Positions 52,261 to 62,016 are shown, numbered from the stretch's first letter. The stretch: 64,000 bases of DNA from WHTX01 sp038255145 (GCA_038255145.1 JBBSLP010000013.1:29181-93180); one strand, 5' to 3'. A program made the numbers and translations. Notes: generated from the letters alone by a model not told the origin.

Positions 52261-55200
52261 CTACGGGTCGGCCAGCAGTTCGACGCACAAGAGGGCCACG
52301 TCGTCGCGGGCCGAGCCCGTCTCCAGCAGATCGGCGAGGATGGCGTCGCAGCACGCCTCGACGTCGAGGGTGCCGTGGATGGCGACGGAGCGGGCCAGGC
52401 GGTCCAGGCCCACGTCGATGGACCGGTCCCGTCGCTCGACCAGGCCGTCGGTGTAGAGGACGAGCAGCCCACCCCGCTCCATGGTCACCGTCACCTCGGT
52501 GCGAGGCCGGTGCAGCGAGGGGGCCAGCGGCGTGCCCCGCCCCTTGTCCAGGCGCTCGACGCGGCCGTCGGCCCTCCGCAACAGGGGAGGCAGGTGCCCG
52601 GCCAGCGAGTACGTCAACCGGCCGGTGGCGGGGTCGAGCACGAGCTGGGCCACGGTGGCCAGGTGGGAGTTGGGGATGGAGCTGCTCAGGTGCTCGAGGC
52701 GACCCAGCACCCCGGCGGGCCCGGCGAAGGGGGACAGCGCCCGCACCGCAGTGCGCAACTGGCCCATGGCCGCAGCGGCGGCCACCCCCCGGCCCACCAC
52801 GTCGCCCACGCTGCACGCCACCCGCCCGTCCTCCAGCACGCTGAGGTCGTACCAGTCGCCCCCCACCATCAGCCCGTCCACCCCGGGCTGGTAGCGGGCC
52901 GCGGCCCGCAGGCCCGGGGGGACCTCGAGGGTGGGCGGTAGCAGGGCCCGCTGCAGCTCGACGGCGGCGTCGTGCTCGGCCTCGAAGCGCTCGGCCCGGG
53001 CCAGGGCCTCGGCGCAGCGGGCGGCGAAGTCCTCCAGGGCCACGCGCTCCTCGACGCCGAAGCGGTGGGTGCGGGTGAAGCCGAAGCCCAGCACCCCGAA
53101 GGTGCGACCGGCGGTGCGCAGGGGGAGGGAGGCCCAGGCCGTGCGGTCGCTGGACTCGGCGTCGGGGGCGATGTCGGGAAAGCGGGCCCGGAGCTCGGCC
53201 GGGCTGGTCACGTACACCGGTTCCCCGGTGCGGGCCGCGGTGGCCAGGGGGGTGGGCGCGGACAACGGGATGCGCAGGTGGCGGCGGATGACGGGGTTGG
53301 AGAAGCCCCGGTGCTCGAGCATGCGCAGGTGCTCGGGGTCCTGGGGCTCGATCACGGTGAGGGTGCCGGACACCGCCCCCAGCGACAGCAGGCCCACCCC
53401 CACCGCGGCCCGGGCCACGTCGAGCGCCGTGCTCGTGCCGGTGAGGGAGGCGAAGGCGCCCTGCATGCGCTCGGCCCGCTGCCGACGCTGCCGTTCGCCC
53501 TGGTAGAGCCGGCCCCGGTCGATGGCCTGGGCGGCCAGGTCGGTGAAGGCGGCGAACAGGGGGGCCAGGTCCTCGTCGGGCCCCTGATCGGGCGGGAAGC
53601 CGACCCGCAGTCCGCCGATGACCCGTCCCTCGACCCGCAGGGGGGCGGCGGCCACGCCCAGGGGCCGGGCCGAGCGGGCCCGCCACGGGTAGCGGGCCGC
53701 GGCCGACGCCGCATCGGGCAGGACCACGGCCACCCCCCGGCGCACGGCGTCGGCCAGGGCCTCGTCGTCGGCCGCGCTCGACGACACCGGCTCCGTCGAG
53801 GCCGCGGTCTCCAGCACCCCGTCCTCATCGAGCAACGCCACCAGGGCATCCTGGGCCCCGAGCACGGCCCGGGCCTGGGCCACGACGACCCCGGCCGCTT
53901 CGGCCAGGTCCAGGGCCGGGGCCAGGGCGGCGGCGGCCCCGTACAGGCCCTGGAGGGCCCGGGCCCGGCGCAACTCGGCCGCTCCTGCGGCCTGGACCCG
54001 GGACCGGTGCAGCGAACGGGCGGCCTGCAGGGCCACGTTGCCGGCCAACTGGCGGTCGGGCAGGGTCAGCTCGGCCCCGGGGTCGAAGCGCAGGGCCAGG
54101 AAGCCGAAGCGCTCGCCGTCGGGGCTGGCCAGGGGCAGCCACCAGCTGGCGTGGCGACGGACGACGCGACCGGCGGCCCCGGCCCCGGAGCTGTCGCCGC
54201 CGTCGGTCGGGGCATCGTCGGCTTCGTCGGGCCAGGTGGGGAACTCGTCCCGGGCTGCGGCGATCGACTCGAACCAGCGGGCCCGGCCGTCGCGCACCAC
54301 GGCGGGGCCGGGCAGCTCGGCGTCGGGGCTCAGCACCACGGTGGTCATCGGGAAGTCGAGCACCGATCGCTCGACGACCAACTCGCCCGGCTCCCCGCCG
54401 TGGCCCAACTGCACCTCTCTGGGGTTGAGGGGGGTGAGGCCCAGACGTACGGCCCGCATCACGTCGGCGGGGGCGCTGGCCGTGGCCAGGGCCCCCGTGG
54501 CCCGCTGCAGCAGCCGTTCGCGGGAGGCGGCCCGTTCGGCGTCGACGCGGGACTGGCGCTGGTCCAGGGCCAGACGGTCCACGTTGCGACCCACGAGCAC
54601 GGCGGGGGCCAGGCCCACCCCGGCCAGCACGACCAGGCCGACCAGCTCCAGGCTCAGCTGGCGCCGGGCGGGTCGGTAGGCATCGTCCACCGACGTCTCC
54701 ACCACCAGCCGCCAATCAGCGGTGGGCACCTCGGCGTAGGCCACCAGCCGGTCCCGGCGCCCGTCGAAGCCGACCACGGCCTCGAGCACGGCGCTCGGTG
54801 GGGTGTCGGGGCTCCACACGATGGCCGTGGTGCCCGCCGAGGCCGAGGCCACCAGGTCCGTCTGCCCGTCGGGCTCGTCCTCGCCGCCGATGATCAGCCG
54901 GTCGGCCCGGTCGACGATGGCCACCTCGGCATCGCCGAGGTCCTCGGCGGCCGTCAGCTCGTCGAACCAGCCGGGCTCGAGCCCGCCGATGAGCACCCCG
55001 GCGGTGTCGGGACCGGATCCGGTGGGGACGGCCAGCACGATGTCGGCACCGGCCAACGGGGTGGCCACCGTCGGCCCGCCGACGGCGGGTCGTCCGCTGG
55101 TGCGGACCTGCTGGATCCATTCGTCCTCGGCGCCGGGGATCAGCCGCACCCGGCCCCGTCCGTCGATGGCGGTGCCCCCCGGACCCAGCCACACCGTGCC

Positions 55201-55515
55201 CGCATCGAGGCCGAAGGCGTCACCCGGCAGGGCGCCGAGGTCGGCGGTGACGGCGGCGGGGTCGGCGTCGCGGAACGAGCCTCCCGCAGCCAGCGCTTCG
55301 AGCAGGTCGAGGTGGTCGCCCAAGGCCCGGTCGACCTCGGCGGCGCCGGTGCGGGCGTCACGCAGCAGCTCGTGGCGCTCGGTGGCCACATCGGCGCGGT
55401 ACTTGGTCCACGCCAACGCCGCGCCGGCCACCAGCAGCACGGCGGCGCCCAGTGCGGCCACGGCCACCAGACGGCGTCCCGGCCGGACCTGGTCCCTGGG
55501 TGTCGGCCGGCCCAT
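52261..55515 (-). CDS. RsbU-like PP2C phosphatase with extracytoplasmic sensor and GAF domains
   Basis: A 1084-residue sensor. The N-terminal helix (LVAVAALGAAVLLVAGAALAW) and a second near residue 290 (LELVGLVVLAGVGLAPAVLV) flank a Cache-like extracytoplasmic domain of about 250 residues. Three GAF-like domains follow (about 325-500, 530-680, 690-850), then a PP2C/SpoIIE phosphatase: LQRALLPPTLEVPPGL, VGGDWYDLSVLEDG (metal Asp), SVGDVVGRGVAAAAAMGQL, YTDGLVERRDRSID and ARDDVALLCVEL. Such enzymes dephosphorylate anti-anti-sigma proteins to switch on stress sigma factors. No RsbV/RsbW gene is adjacent. GTG 55518 is a possible earlier start. Confidence 0.88.
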   Translation of the reverse strand: MGRPTPRDQVRPGRRLVAVAALGAAVLLVAGAALAWTKYRADVATERHELLRDARTGAAEVDRALGDHLDLLEALAAGGSFRDADPAAVTADLGALPGDAFGLDAGTVWLGPGGTAIDGRGRVRLIPGAEDEWIQQVRTSGRPAVGGPTVATPLAGADIVLAVPTGSGPDTAGVLIGGLEPGWFDELTAAEDLGDAEVAIVDRADRLIIGGEDEPDGQTDLVASASAGTTAIVWSPDTPPSAVLEAVVGFDGRRDRLVAYAEVPTADWRLVVETSVDDAYRPARRQLSLELVGLVVLAGVGLAPAVLVGRNVDRLALDQRQSRVDAERAASRERLLQRATGALATASAPADVMRAVRLGLTPLNPREVQLGHGGEPGELVVERSVLDFPMTTVVLSPDAELPGPAVVRDGRARWFESIAAARDEFPTWPDEADDAPTDGGDSSGAGAAGRVVRRHASWWLPLASPDGERFGFLALRFDPGAELTLPDRQLAGNVALQAARSLHRSRVQAAGAAELRRARALQGLYGAAAALAPALDLAEAAGVVVAQARAVLGAQDALVALLDEDGVLETAASTEPVSSSAADDEALADAVRRGVAVVLPDAASAAARYPWRARSARPLGVAAAPLRVEGRVIGGLRVGFPPDQGPDEDLAPLFAAFTDLAAQAIDRGRLYQGERQRRQRAERMQGAFASLTGTSTALDVARAAVGVGLLSLGAVSGTLTVIEPQDPEHLRMLEHRGFSNPVIRRHLRIPLSAPTPLATAARTGEPVYVTSPAELRARFPDIAPDAESSDRTAWASLPLRTAGRTFGVLGFGFTRTHRFGVEERVALEDFAARCAEALARAERFEAEHDAAVELQRALLPPTLEVPPGLRAAARYQPGVDGLMVGGDWYDLSVLEDGRVACSVGDVVGRGVAAAAAMGQLRTAVRALSPFAGPAGVLGRLEHLSSSIPNSHLATVAQLVLDPATGRLTYSLAGHLPPLLRRADGRVERLDKGRGTPLAPSLHRPRTEVTVTMERGGLLVLYTDGLVERRDRSIDVGLDRLARSVAIHGTLDVEACCDAILADLLETGSARDDVALLCVELLADP

Positions 55516-55643
55516 CACCAGGTCATACCACTCTTCGCGGTGAACGCGGCGATGGAGCGGCGACGAGGGGGTGACGGGAGGGCCGTCGTCGGCCCCGGTC
55601 CCGCTGCGGCCGCCGGGCCCCGGCTTCGGTACCGTGGCCGGCC

Positions 55644-56363
55644 ATGAGCCTGCCGACGCCCCACCTCGAGGCCCTCGCCGGCGAGGTCGCCGATGCCGTG
55701 CTCCTACCCGGGGACCCGTTGCGGGCCGAGTTCATCGCCACCGAGATGCTCGACGGAGCCCGCTGCTACAACCGGGTCCGGGGGGCGCTGGGCTTCACCG
55801 GCACGTGGAAGGGCCGACCGGTCTCGGTGCAGGGGACGGGGATGGGCATGCCGTCCATCGCCATCTACGCCACCGAACTGCTCCGCTTCCACGGCGTGCG
55901 CACCGCCATACGGGTGGGCTCGTGCGGGTCGATCCAACCCCAGGTGGGCCTGCGTGACGTGGTCGTGGCCCTGGGCGCCCACACCAACTCGGCCATGGTG
56001 CGCCAGCGCTTCAAGGGCATCGACTTCGCCCCGACGGCGGCGTTCGACCTGGTGGAGGCGTCGGTGCGCCTGGCCCGGGAGCGGGGCCTCGACGTGCACG
56101 TGGGCACCATCTACTCCTCCGATGCCTTCTACGACGACGACCCCGACCTCTTCGACCTCCTCGGCCGCCACGGCACCCTGGCCGTGGAGATGGAGGCCGC
56201 GGCGCTCTACATGATCGCCGCCGCCCACGGGGCCCGGGCCCTGTGCCTGGCCACGGTCAGCGATCACATCCTCGACGGCACCAAGCTGGACAGCGCCGAG
56301 CGCCAGACCGGCTTCGCGGCCATGGCCGAGCTCGCTCTCGACACCGTGGTGGCCTCGGGCTGA
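55644..56363 (+). CDS. deoD: Purine-nucleoside phosphorylase, DeoD type
   Basis: A 239-residue hexameric-type PNP. The motifs are LLPGDPLRAEFIA, the phosphate site GTGMGMPSIAIYATEL, RVGSCGSIQPQV, SSDAFYDDDPDLF and the base/ribose region AVEMEAAALYMIAAAHG with catalytic Asp in VSDHILDG. It cleaves purine nucleosides with phosphate. ATG 55644 follows a -10-like TACCGT by 8 bases, a possible leaderless start. It is divergent from the phosphatase sensor. Confidence 0.95.
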   Translation: MSLPTPHLEALAGEVADAVLLPGDPLRAEFIATEMLDGARCYNRVRGALGFTGTWKGRPVSVQGTGMGMPSIAIYATELLRFHGVRTAIRVGSCGSIQPQVGLRDVVVALGAHTNSAMVRQRFKGIDFAPTAAFDLVEASVRLARERGLDVHVGTIYSSDAFYDDDPDLFDLLGRHGTLAVEMEAAALYMIAAAHGARALCLATVSDHILDGTKLDSAERQTGFAAMAELALDTVVASG

Positions 56364-56612
56364 GGCCCCGGACGAACGCACGGTGGTCGCGCCATCGCCG
56401 TCTGCACTGTGACGAAGTTGACGAGAAGATGTCGAAATCGTGACGTATCGGGCGGCGGTGATCGGGTAGTTTCTCGCTCATGGCGACTTCCCGGCCCTCC
56501 CCGTCCCGCTGCCGCCTTCGATCGGAGGCCGGTCGGCGATGGACCACCGGCCATCGCGCCGGGGGTGGACCGTCCTGGCCACGAGCCCGGGGCTCCCGAC
56601 GGGGAGGGTCCC

Positions 56613-57107
56613 GTGGCTGAACCGCTGCTCACGTTCCGTGGTCTGGTGGACGGGGTCATGGCCGACGTCACCATCCTGCCCGACCGGCTCGAGTGGGAGT
56701 TGCGTCCGGGCCTGTTCATGCGTCAGGTCCGCGAGACCAAGGTGGTGCCGCTGCGCATCGTCTCCGCGGTGACCACCATGCGCGAATCCATGTGGTTCTC
56801 CCGGGTGCGCCTCAACGCCACCGGCCAGGTGCTCGAGTTCCAGGTCGGCCACGATCTGGCCGCCACCATCAAGGCCGTGGTCGTACCCCTCATCATCGGC
56901 GGTGCACCTGCCGCCCCCAAGCCCTCGGCAGCTCCCCTGGGCACCCCGCCGGTCCCCCTGCTGGTGGCGCCGTTCGCCACCGCCGCCGCCCACCAGGTCC
57001 CGGTCCAGGCCCCCCCGGGCTGGTACCCCGATCCCGGGGGCAGCCCGGCGCAGCGATGGTGGGACGGGGTGGCGTGGACGGGCCACCTCATCGCCCGCGC
57101 CGGCTGA
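56613..57107 (+). CDS. DUF2510 domain protein
   Basis: A 164-residue protein. The N-terminal 90 residues form a small beta-rich (PH-like) domain with VTILPDRLEWELRPGLF and TTMRESMWFSRVRLNATG. After a Pro/Ala linker the C-terminus is DUF2510: PGWYPDPGGSPAQRWWDGVA. DUF2510 is common in actinobacterial envelope proteins. GTG 56613 has GGGGAGGG 4 bases upstream. A -10-like TAGTTT at about 56467 suggests a leader of about 130 bases. Confidence 0.8.
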   Translation: MAEPLLTFRGLVDGVMADVTILPDRLEWELRPGLFMRQVRETKVVPLRIVSAVTTMRESMWFSRVRLNATGQVLEFQVGHDLAATIKAVVVPLIIGGAPAAPKPSAAPLGTPPVPLLVAPFATAAAHQVPVQAPPGWYPDPGGSPAQRWWDGVAWTGHLIARAG

Positions 57108-57114
57108 GCCCGAT

Positions 57115-59709
57115 CTACAGCGGGGTGCCGTCAGGTCCCAGGTAGTCGCGCGACAGGTGACCGTCGGCCTCCAGCGCGGCGTAGCCCTCGTCGTCGAGGC
57201 CCAACAGGTCGCGGTACACGGCCTCGTTGTCCTGCCCCAGCAGGGGGATGTCGCCCCAGGCCAGCTCGGGTCCGTCCCAGCGCCAGGCGTGGCTGGCGTA
57301 CTGGTGGCGGCCGAGCTCGGCGCTGCCGTTCTCGCGGAACGCCCCCCGGTCGGCCAGGTGGGGATCGGCGTAGCACTCCGATTCGGTGAGCACGGGCCCA
57401 GCGGGCACGCCCTCGGCCTGGCAGCGGTGGAAGGCGTCGATGTGGGTCAGCCCCTGCGTCCAGGTGGTGATGCCCCGGTCGATCTCGTCGTGGTGGGCCA
57501 TGCGCCCATCGGCGCGGGCGAAGCGCTCGTCGGCGGCCCAGTCGGGCTGACCCATGGCCCGCACCAGGCCGGCCCACTCGTCGTCGTCGCCTACCGAGAT
57601 GGCCACCCAGCGGTCGGTGCCCCCGGCGCCCACGGCGCCGGCCCCGCCCTGACCCTCGGGCACGTCCACGCTGCGGTACACGCCCTGGGGGGCACGGGTG
57701 CAGTGGCGGTTGCCCCGGCGCTCGTGGCGCACGCCGGTGGCCGCGGCCTCGACGAACAGCTCGCCGATGTGGTTCATCATGTTCTCGGTCTGGGGCAGTT
57801 CGACGAGCTCGCCCTCACCGGTGCGATCGACCCGGCGTAGCGCAGCCATGGTGGCGAAGGCGCCGGCCGCCCCCGAGGCCGCGTCCATGTGGAACACGGC
57901 CTCGTTCTCCGAGAGGTCGATGTCGGGGTAGCCCCGCAGGGCACCCAGCCCGCACAGGGCCTCGAAGTTGACGCCGAAGCCCAGGTAGCTGCGGTAGGGC
58001 CCGTCGAGTCCCACCGCCGGTAGCCGGACCATGATCAGCTTGGGGTTGCGGGCGTGCAGGGCGTCCCAGCCCACGCCCAGCTTGTCCAGCAGGTCCACGG
58101 CGTTGTTCTCGACGACGACGTCACAGTGCTCGGCCAGCCGCAGCAGGGTCTCGCGACCCGAGGGCTTGCGCAGGTCGAGGGTGATCGAGCGCTTGTTGCG
58201 GGCGTGCGAGGTGAACAGCGCCACCCGGTTCCACGGCCGCTCACCGGCATCCATGTCGGGGTAGCCGCCGAAGATGGGGCCCAGTTCCTCGACCATCTCG
58301 GGCCGGGGCCGGGCGAACAGGCCCCGGGTGCTGGTGGGGAAGATCCACGGATTGTCGACGCGGATGACCTCGGCGCCCAGGTCGGCCAGGAACATGGTGG
58401 CGTAGGGCCCGGCCCACACCACCGTGAGGTCGAGCACCCGCAAGCCGGCCAGGGGGAGCTGCTCGGCGGGGTGCCCGTCGGCAGCCTCGGCCACCCCGCC
58501 CGGGATACTCGCAGCCGCAGGCCCGCTCGCGGGCGCCGGGGTGGGGGCGACGGTCGCGGCGTCGAGCTGGGCCCGGACCTCGTCGGTGTGCTGGCCGAGC
58601 GTGGGCGCGGGCCGACGCAGCTGCCAGCCCCCGGCGTGGAAGCGGATGGGGGCCCCGGGCTGGCGCACCCGGCCCAGGGTGGGGTGCTCGACATCGACCC
58701 AGAAACCCCGCTCGGCGAAGTGGGGGTCGGCCAGCACGTCGACGGGGAGGTTGACGGCCAGGACGGGCCAGCCGTTGGCCTGGGCCTCCTCCATGGCCGC
58801 CTGGCGGGTGCGGGTGATGGTCCAGGTGAGGATGGCGGTGTCGGCCATCTCGGGCAGCTCGGGATCGACGAGGAAGCCGGGATCGGCGTAGCGACCGGCC
58901 AGGTCGGGGTCGCCCAGGGTGGTGAGCATGCGGGGCAGCCACAGGGGCATGGTGGCCAGGTTGACGTAGCCGTCCTCGGTGGGCATGACGCCGGCGGGGA
59001 AGGGGCCCACCGAACGGCCGGCGCTGCGGGGGGCGTCGCGGTGGGTGTAGGCCCCGTAGAGCAGGAAGGACATGCGCCGGTCGATGGACGCCACCTGCGT
59101 CTCGACGTTGGCCAGGTCGACGTGTACGCCGCGACCTGCGGCCACAGCGCTGTGGTGGGCGGCCAGCGCAGCCAGGGCGGCGACGTTGCCGCACTGGTAC
59201 TGGCCCAGGTCGGCGCCCATCTTGACCGGCTCGCGCTCGGCCAGGCCGCTGCAGGACATCGGTCCCCCCACGGCGTAGTGGACGATCTCCTCGCCCTTGT
59301 AGCCGGCGTAGGGCCCGGTGCGGCCGAACGACGTCACGCTGACCACGGCCAGGCCGGGACGGAGCTGACCGGGGACGAGCCCGAGGGACACGAGGTCGGC
59401 GGTGTCGAGGGATTCGATGACGATGTCGGCCCCGGCCACCAGCCGCCGCACCAGATCGGCGCCGTCCTCGCTGTGGATGTCGGCCACCACGGATCGCTTG
59501 TTCGTGCCCAGGTGGAGGAACAGGGCCGAACGTTCGGCCTCGCCCCCGGGACCGGGGATGACGGGCCCCAGGCGCCGGGCCCGGTCCCCGTCCGGCGGCT
59601 CGACCTTGATCACCTCGGCTCCGAAGTCGGCCAGGAGCTTGCCGGCGAAGGGGCCGGCGATGCCTCCCGCCAGCTCGACGACGTTGATCCCGGTCAGCGG
59701 CTGGTCCAC
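57115..59709 (-). CDS. CaiB/BaiF CoA-transferase, two fused copies
   Basis: An 864-residue protein with two family III CoA-transferase copies. Copy 1 (1-385) starts LTGINVVELAGGIAGPFAGK and has LGTNKRSVVADIHSEDG and MGADLGQYQCGNVAALAAL. Copy 2 (about 415-864) starts LAGLRVLDLTVVWAGPYATM and has HARNKRSITLDLRKPSGRE, FHMDAASGAAGAFATMAAL and RWVAISVGDDDEWAGLV. Usual enzymes are about 400 residues and dimerise as interlocked rings; the fusion may form an intramolecular pair. They move CoA between organic acids. GTG 59709 follows a -10-like TACTGT by 6 bases. The acyl substrate is unknown. Confidence 0.88.
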   Translation of the reverse strand: MDQPLTGINVVELAGGIAGPFAGKLLADFGAEVIKVEPPDGDRARRLGPVIPGPGGEAERSALFLHLGTNKRSVVADIHSEDGADLVRRLVAGADIVIESLDTADLVSLGLVPGQLRPGLAVVSVTSFGRTGPYAGYKGEEIVHYAVGGPMSCSGLAEREPVKMGADLGQYQCGNVAALAALAAHHSAVAAGRGVHVDLANVETQVASIDRRMSFLLYGAYTHRDAPRSAGRSVGPFPAGVMPTEDGYVNLATMPLWLPRMLTTLGDPDLAGRYADPGFLVDPELPEMADTAILTWTITRTRQAAMEEAQANGWPVLAVNLPVDVLADPHFAERGFWVDVEHPTLGRVRQPGAPIRFHAGGWQLRRPAPTLGQHTDEVRAQLDAATVAPTPAPASGPAAASIPGGVAEAADGHPAEQLPLAGLRVLDLTVVWAGPYATMFLADLGAEVIRVDNPWIFPTSTRGLFARPRPEMVEELGPIFGGYPDMDAGERPWNRVALFTSHARNKRSITLDLRKPSGRETLLRLAEHCDVVVENNAVDLLDKLGVGWDALHARNPKLIMVRLPAVGLDGPYRSYLGFGVNFEALCGLGALRGYPDIDLSENEAVFHMDAASGAAGAFATMAALRRVDRTGEGELVELPQTENMMNHIGELFVEAAATGVRHERRGNRHCTRAPQGVYRSVDVPEGQGGAGAVGAGGTDRWVAISVGDDDEWAGLVRAMGQPDWAADERFARADGRMAHHDEIDRGITTWTQGLTHIDAFHRCQAEGVPAGPVLTESECYADPHLADRGAFRENGSAELGRHQYASHAWRWDGPELAWGDIPLLGQDNEAVYRDLLGLDDEGYAALEADGHLSRDYLGPDGTPL

Positions 59710-59805
59710 AGCCGGACAGTACCCGCCAGGCCCGGGGGGGGTCCCGCGATCGATGGCCGACCACCTGGCGACCTTCGCGCCACCCTCCGGCGTCCGCCGC
59801 TGGCG

Positions 59806-59991
59806 TCAGCGCTTGGAGATCACCTCACCGGTCGGCTCGTCGGCCTCGTCACCCGTGCCGTCTCCCTCGGCCTCGGTGGCGTCGCCGGTGCCACCGAAGG
59901 GGCGCTCGTCACCAGGACGGACGTCGTCGGGCGTGTCGATGAACTCGGACGGCTGGCCGCCCTGCTCGGTGCCGATGGTGGGGTCGCTCAT
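59806..59991 (-). CDS. Small acidic hypothetical protein
   Basis: A 61-residue acidic, Gly/Thr/Asp-rich protein (MSDPTIGTEQGGQPSEFIDT at the start) ending TGEVISKR. It has no recognised domain. Codon use matches real genes and ATG 59991 has GGGTGG upstream. It is probably disordered. Confidence 0.5.
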   Translation of the reverse strand: MSDPTIGTEQGGQPSEFIDTPDDVRPGDERPFGGTGDATEAEGDGTGDEADEPTGEVISKR

Positions 59992-60103
59992 GGTCCACCC
60001 CTACCCGCTGGCGGCGCCGGCCAGCCCTTCCGCCGTCGTCCCCCCCGCTTCCCTGCGGGCCCCGCACGTGTCATCACCCCCCGACCCGGGTACAACGTGC
60101 GCC

Positions 60104-60955
60104 GTGGCCACCGAGACGGACGCAGCGGTCGAGCGTGGCGCTGCGACGCGACGCCGCCGGAGCTGGTTCGACCTCGACGGGACCGGGGGTGTGCTCGAGC
60201 CCACCCCCGGCGACCTGGCGGGACGGTGCTCCAGCCGGCTGAGCGGTCGTCACCCGCTGGTGGGTGCCCTGGCCGTGGCCGCGGCGGGTTACGTGGTCAT
60301 GCTGGCCGTGCTCGTCGGTCTGGGCCTGTTGGTGACCCGGGTCCTGGTCGACACCGCCGTGGGACGTTGGGACGAGAGCGTGATCGACTGGCTGGCCCGC
60401 CACCGCACCCCCCTGTTCGACGATCTGACCATGGTCGGCTCCCACCTGGCCGAGACGCCCACCGTGGTGCTCGTGGCCACGGTGGTGGCCGTGTACCTGC
60501 TGGTCCGCCACTTCGCCCAGGGGGCCCTGCTCCTGGCCGTGGGCCTGGTGGTCGAGGTCTCGGTCTTCCTCACCACCACCCTGCTCGTACCCCGCGACCG
60601 ACCCGACGTGCCCAAGCTCGACCAGGTGCCCCCCACGTCGAGCTTCCCCTCGGGTCACACCGCCGCCGCCGTCGTCCTCTTCGTGTGCCTGGGCCTGCTC
60701 TCTCGCGCCCGCCTGCGCCATGCCTTCGTGTGCCGGGTGGTGTGGGGGTTGGCCCTGCTCGTCCCCGTCGTCGTCGCCCTGTCCCGCATGTACCGGGGCA
60801 TGCACCACCCCGCCGACGTCCTGGCCGGGATGGTCCTCGGCGTCGGCGCCCTGGTGGTGGCCGTCACCGCCGTGCGCGTCGCCCTCGTCCTCGCCGGTTG
60901 CGGCACAAGTCGCGTCGGCCCGCCCCCGAGTCCAGCAACCACCGGAGCCCCATGA
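60104..60955 (+). CDS. PAP2-family membrane phosphatase
   Basis: A 283-residue membrane protein with about six helices. The phosphatase motifs are VPRDRPDVPKLDQV, SSFPSGHTAAAVVL and SRMYRGMHHPADVLAG, the acid-phosphatase set for lipid phosphates such as phosphatidate or undecaprenyl pyrophosphate. GTG 60104. Its stop overlaps the next gene (ATGA), a lipid kinase-type protein, so opposite reactions on lipids may be linked. Confidence 0.9.
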   Translation: MATETDAAVERGAATRRRRSWFDLDGTGGVLEPTPGDLAGRCSSRLSGRHPLVGALAVAAAGYVVMLAVLVGLGLLVTRVLVDTAVGRWDESVIDWLARHRTPLFDDLTMVGSHLAETPTVVLVATVVAVYLLVRHFAQGALLLAVGLVVEVSVFLTTTLLVPRDRPDVPKLDQVPPTSSFPSGHTAAAVVLFVCLGLLSRARLRHAFVCRVVWGLALLVPVVVALSRMYRGMHHPADVLAGMVLGVGALVVAVTAVRVALVLAGCGTSRVGPPPSPATTGAP

Positions 60956-61845
60956 CCACCGTCGCCGTCGTCGCCCACCGCCGCAAGGTCCTCGGCGACG
61001 GGTTGACCGCCCTACGCGCTGTGTTGACCGACGCCGGGGTGATCGACCCGATCTGGTACGAGGTCGACAAGAGCAAGTTCGCCCCCAAGAAGGTGCGCAA
61101 GGCCCTCGACAAGGGCGCCGACCTGGTCTTCGTGTGGGGTGGCGACGGCATGGTGCAGCGCACCATCGATGTCCTCGCCGGCACGGACGTGCCCATGGCC
61201 GTGCTGCCTGCGGGCACGGCCAACCTGTTCGCCTCGAACTTCTCCATCCCCGAGGACATGGTCGAAGCGGTCGACATCGGCCTGCACGGTGACCGGCGCC
61301 GCATCGACGTCGGCGTGGTCAACGGTGAGCACTTCGGCGTGATGGCCGGCACCGGCTTCGACGCCCTGATGATCCGTGACGCCGATGGTGAGCTCAAGGA
61401 GAAGATGGGTCGGGCCGCCTACGTGTGGACCGGCGCCAAGAACCTGCACAAGGCCACCACGAACGTCAAGGTCGACGTCGATGGCGAGCGCTGGTACGAG
61501 GGCCCGGCGGGCTGTGTCCTGGTCGGCAACCTGGGCACCATCATGGGCGGCATCGAGGCCTTCGCCGATGCCCGGCCCGACGACGGCGTGCTCGACGTGG
61601 GGGTGGTGCAGGCCACGACCATCACGGGCTGGGCCCGGGTGCTGACCCGCATGACGCTCAGCCGCTCGGAGAAGACCCCCCTGGCGTCGATCACCCAGGG
61701 CAAGCGCATCGACGTCCGTCTCGATCACAAGATGCCCTACGAGCTCGACGGCGGCGATCGCAAGCCCACCAAGCGGCTGCGCCTCGAGGTCGAGCCCCAG
61801 GCCCTCGTGCTGTGCGTGCCTGCCGCTCCCTCCACGGACGACTGA
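60952..61845 (+). CDS. Diacylglycerol kinase-family lipid kinase
   Basis: A 297-residue DAGK_cat-domain protein. The nucleotide motif VFVWGGDGMVQRTIDVLAG is followed by LPAGTANLFASNFSIP and GVMAGTGFDALMIR. The C-terminal half has the family beta domain with VLVGNLGTIMGGIEAFADA and DGVLDVGVV. Members phosphorylate diacylglycerol or sphingoid lipids. It is translationally coupled to the PAP2 gene. Confidence 0.88.
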   Translation: MTTVAVVAHRRKVLGDGLTALRAVLTDAGVIDPIWYEVDKSKFAPKKVRKALDKGADLVFVWGGDGMVQRTIDVLAGTDVPMAVLPAGTANLFASNFSIPEDMVEAVDIGLHGDRRRIDVGVVNGEHFGVMAGTGFDALMIRDADGELKEKMGRAAYVWTGAKNLHKATTNVKVDVDGERWYEGPAGCVLVGNLGTIMGGIEAFADARPDDGVLDVGVVQATTITGWARVLTRMTLSRSEKTPLASITQGKRIDVRLDHKMPYELDGGDRKPTKRLRLEVEPQALVLCVPAAPSTDD

Positions 61846-61864
61846 CCGGCCCAGCGGCTGACTG

Positions 61865-61928
61865 GCTGGCCGACCGCGTGGCTGGCCGACCGCGTGACTG
61901 ACCGACCGCGTGACTGACCGACCCGTCG
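61865..61928. repeat. 16-base tandem repeat, four units
   Basis: Two units of GCTGGCCGACCGCGTG are followed by ACTGACCGACCGCGTG and a diverged fourth copy, in the 171-base gap between the two lipid-kinase genes. No function is evident. Confidence 0.75.
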
Positions 61929-62016
61929 CCGCTGGCTGTGGGCGGCGGCACCACGTCGGCCGCGTCACGGGGGCGGGCGGGGTGGCGGCGGTGGTGTCGA
62001 CTACGGTGCGCCGATC

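Noticed and set aside
52972..55647. An 891-codon plus-strand open frame
   Set aside because: It is the mirror of the phosphatase sensor gene, Gly/Arg-rich with no motif.
58054..61845. A 1263-codon plus-strand open frame
   Set aside because: Most of it is antisense to the CoA-transferase gene and has no domain. Only its last 298 codons, from 60952, are the real lipid kinase.
61865..61928. Possible attachment site or CRISPR fragment
   Set aside because: There are only four degenerate 16-base units with no spacers, and no integrase or cas gene is nearby.
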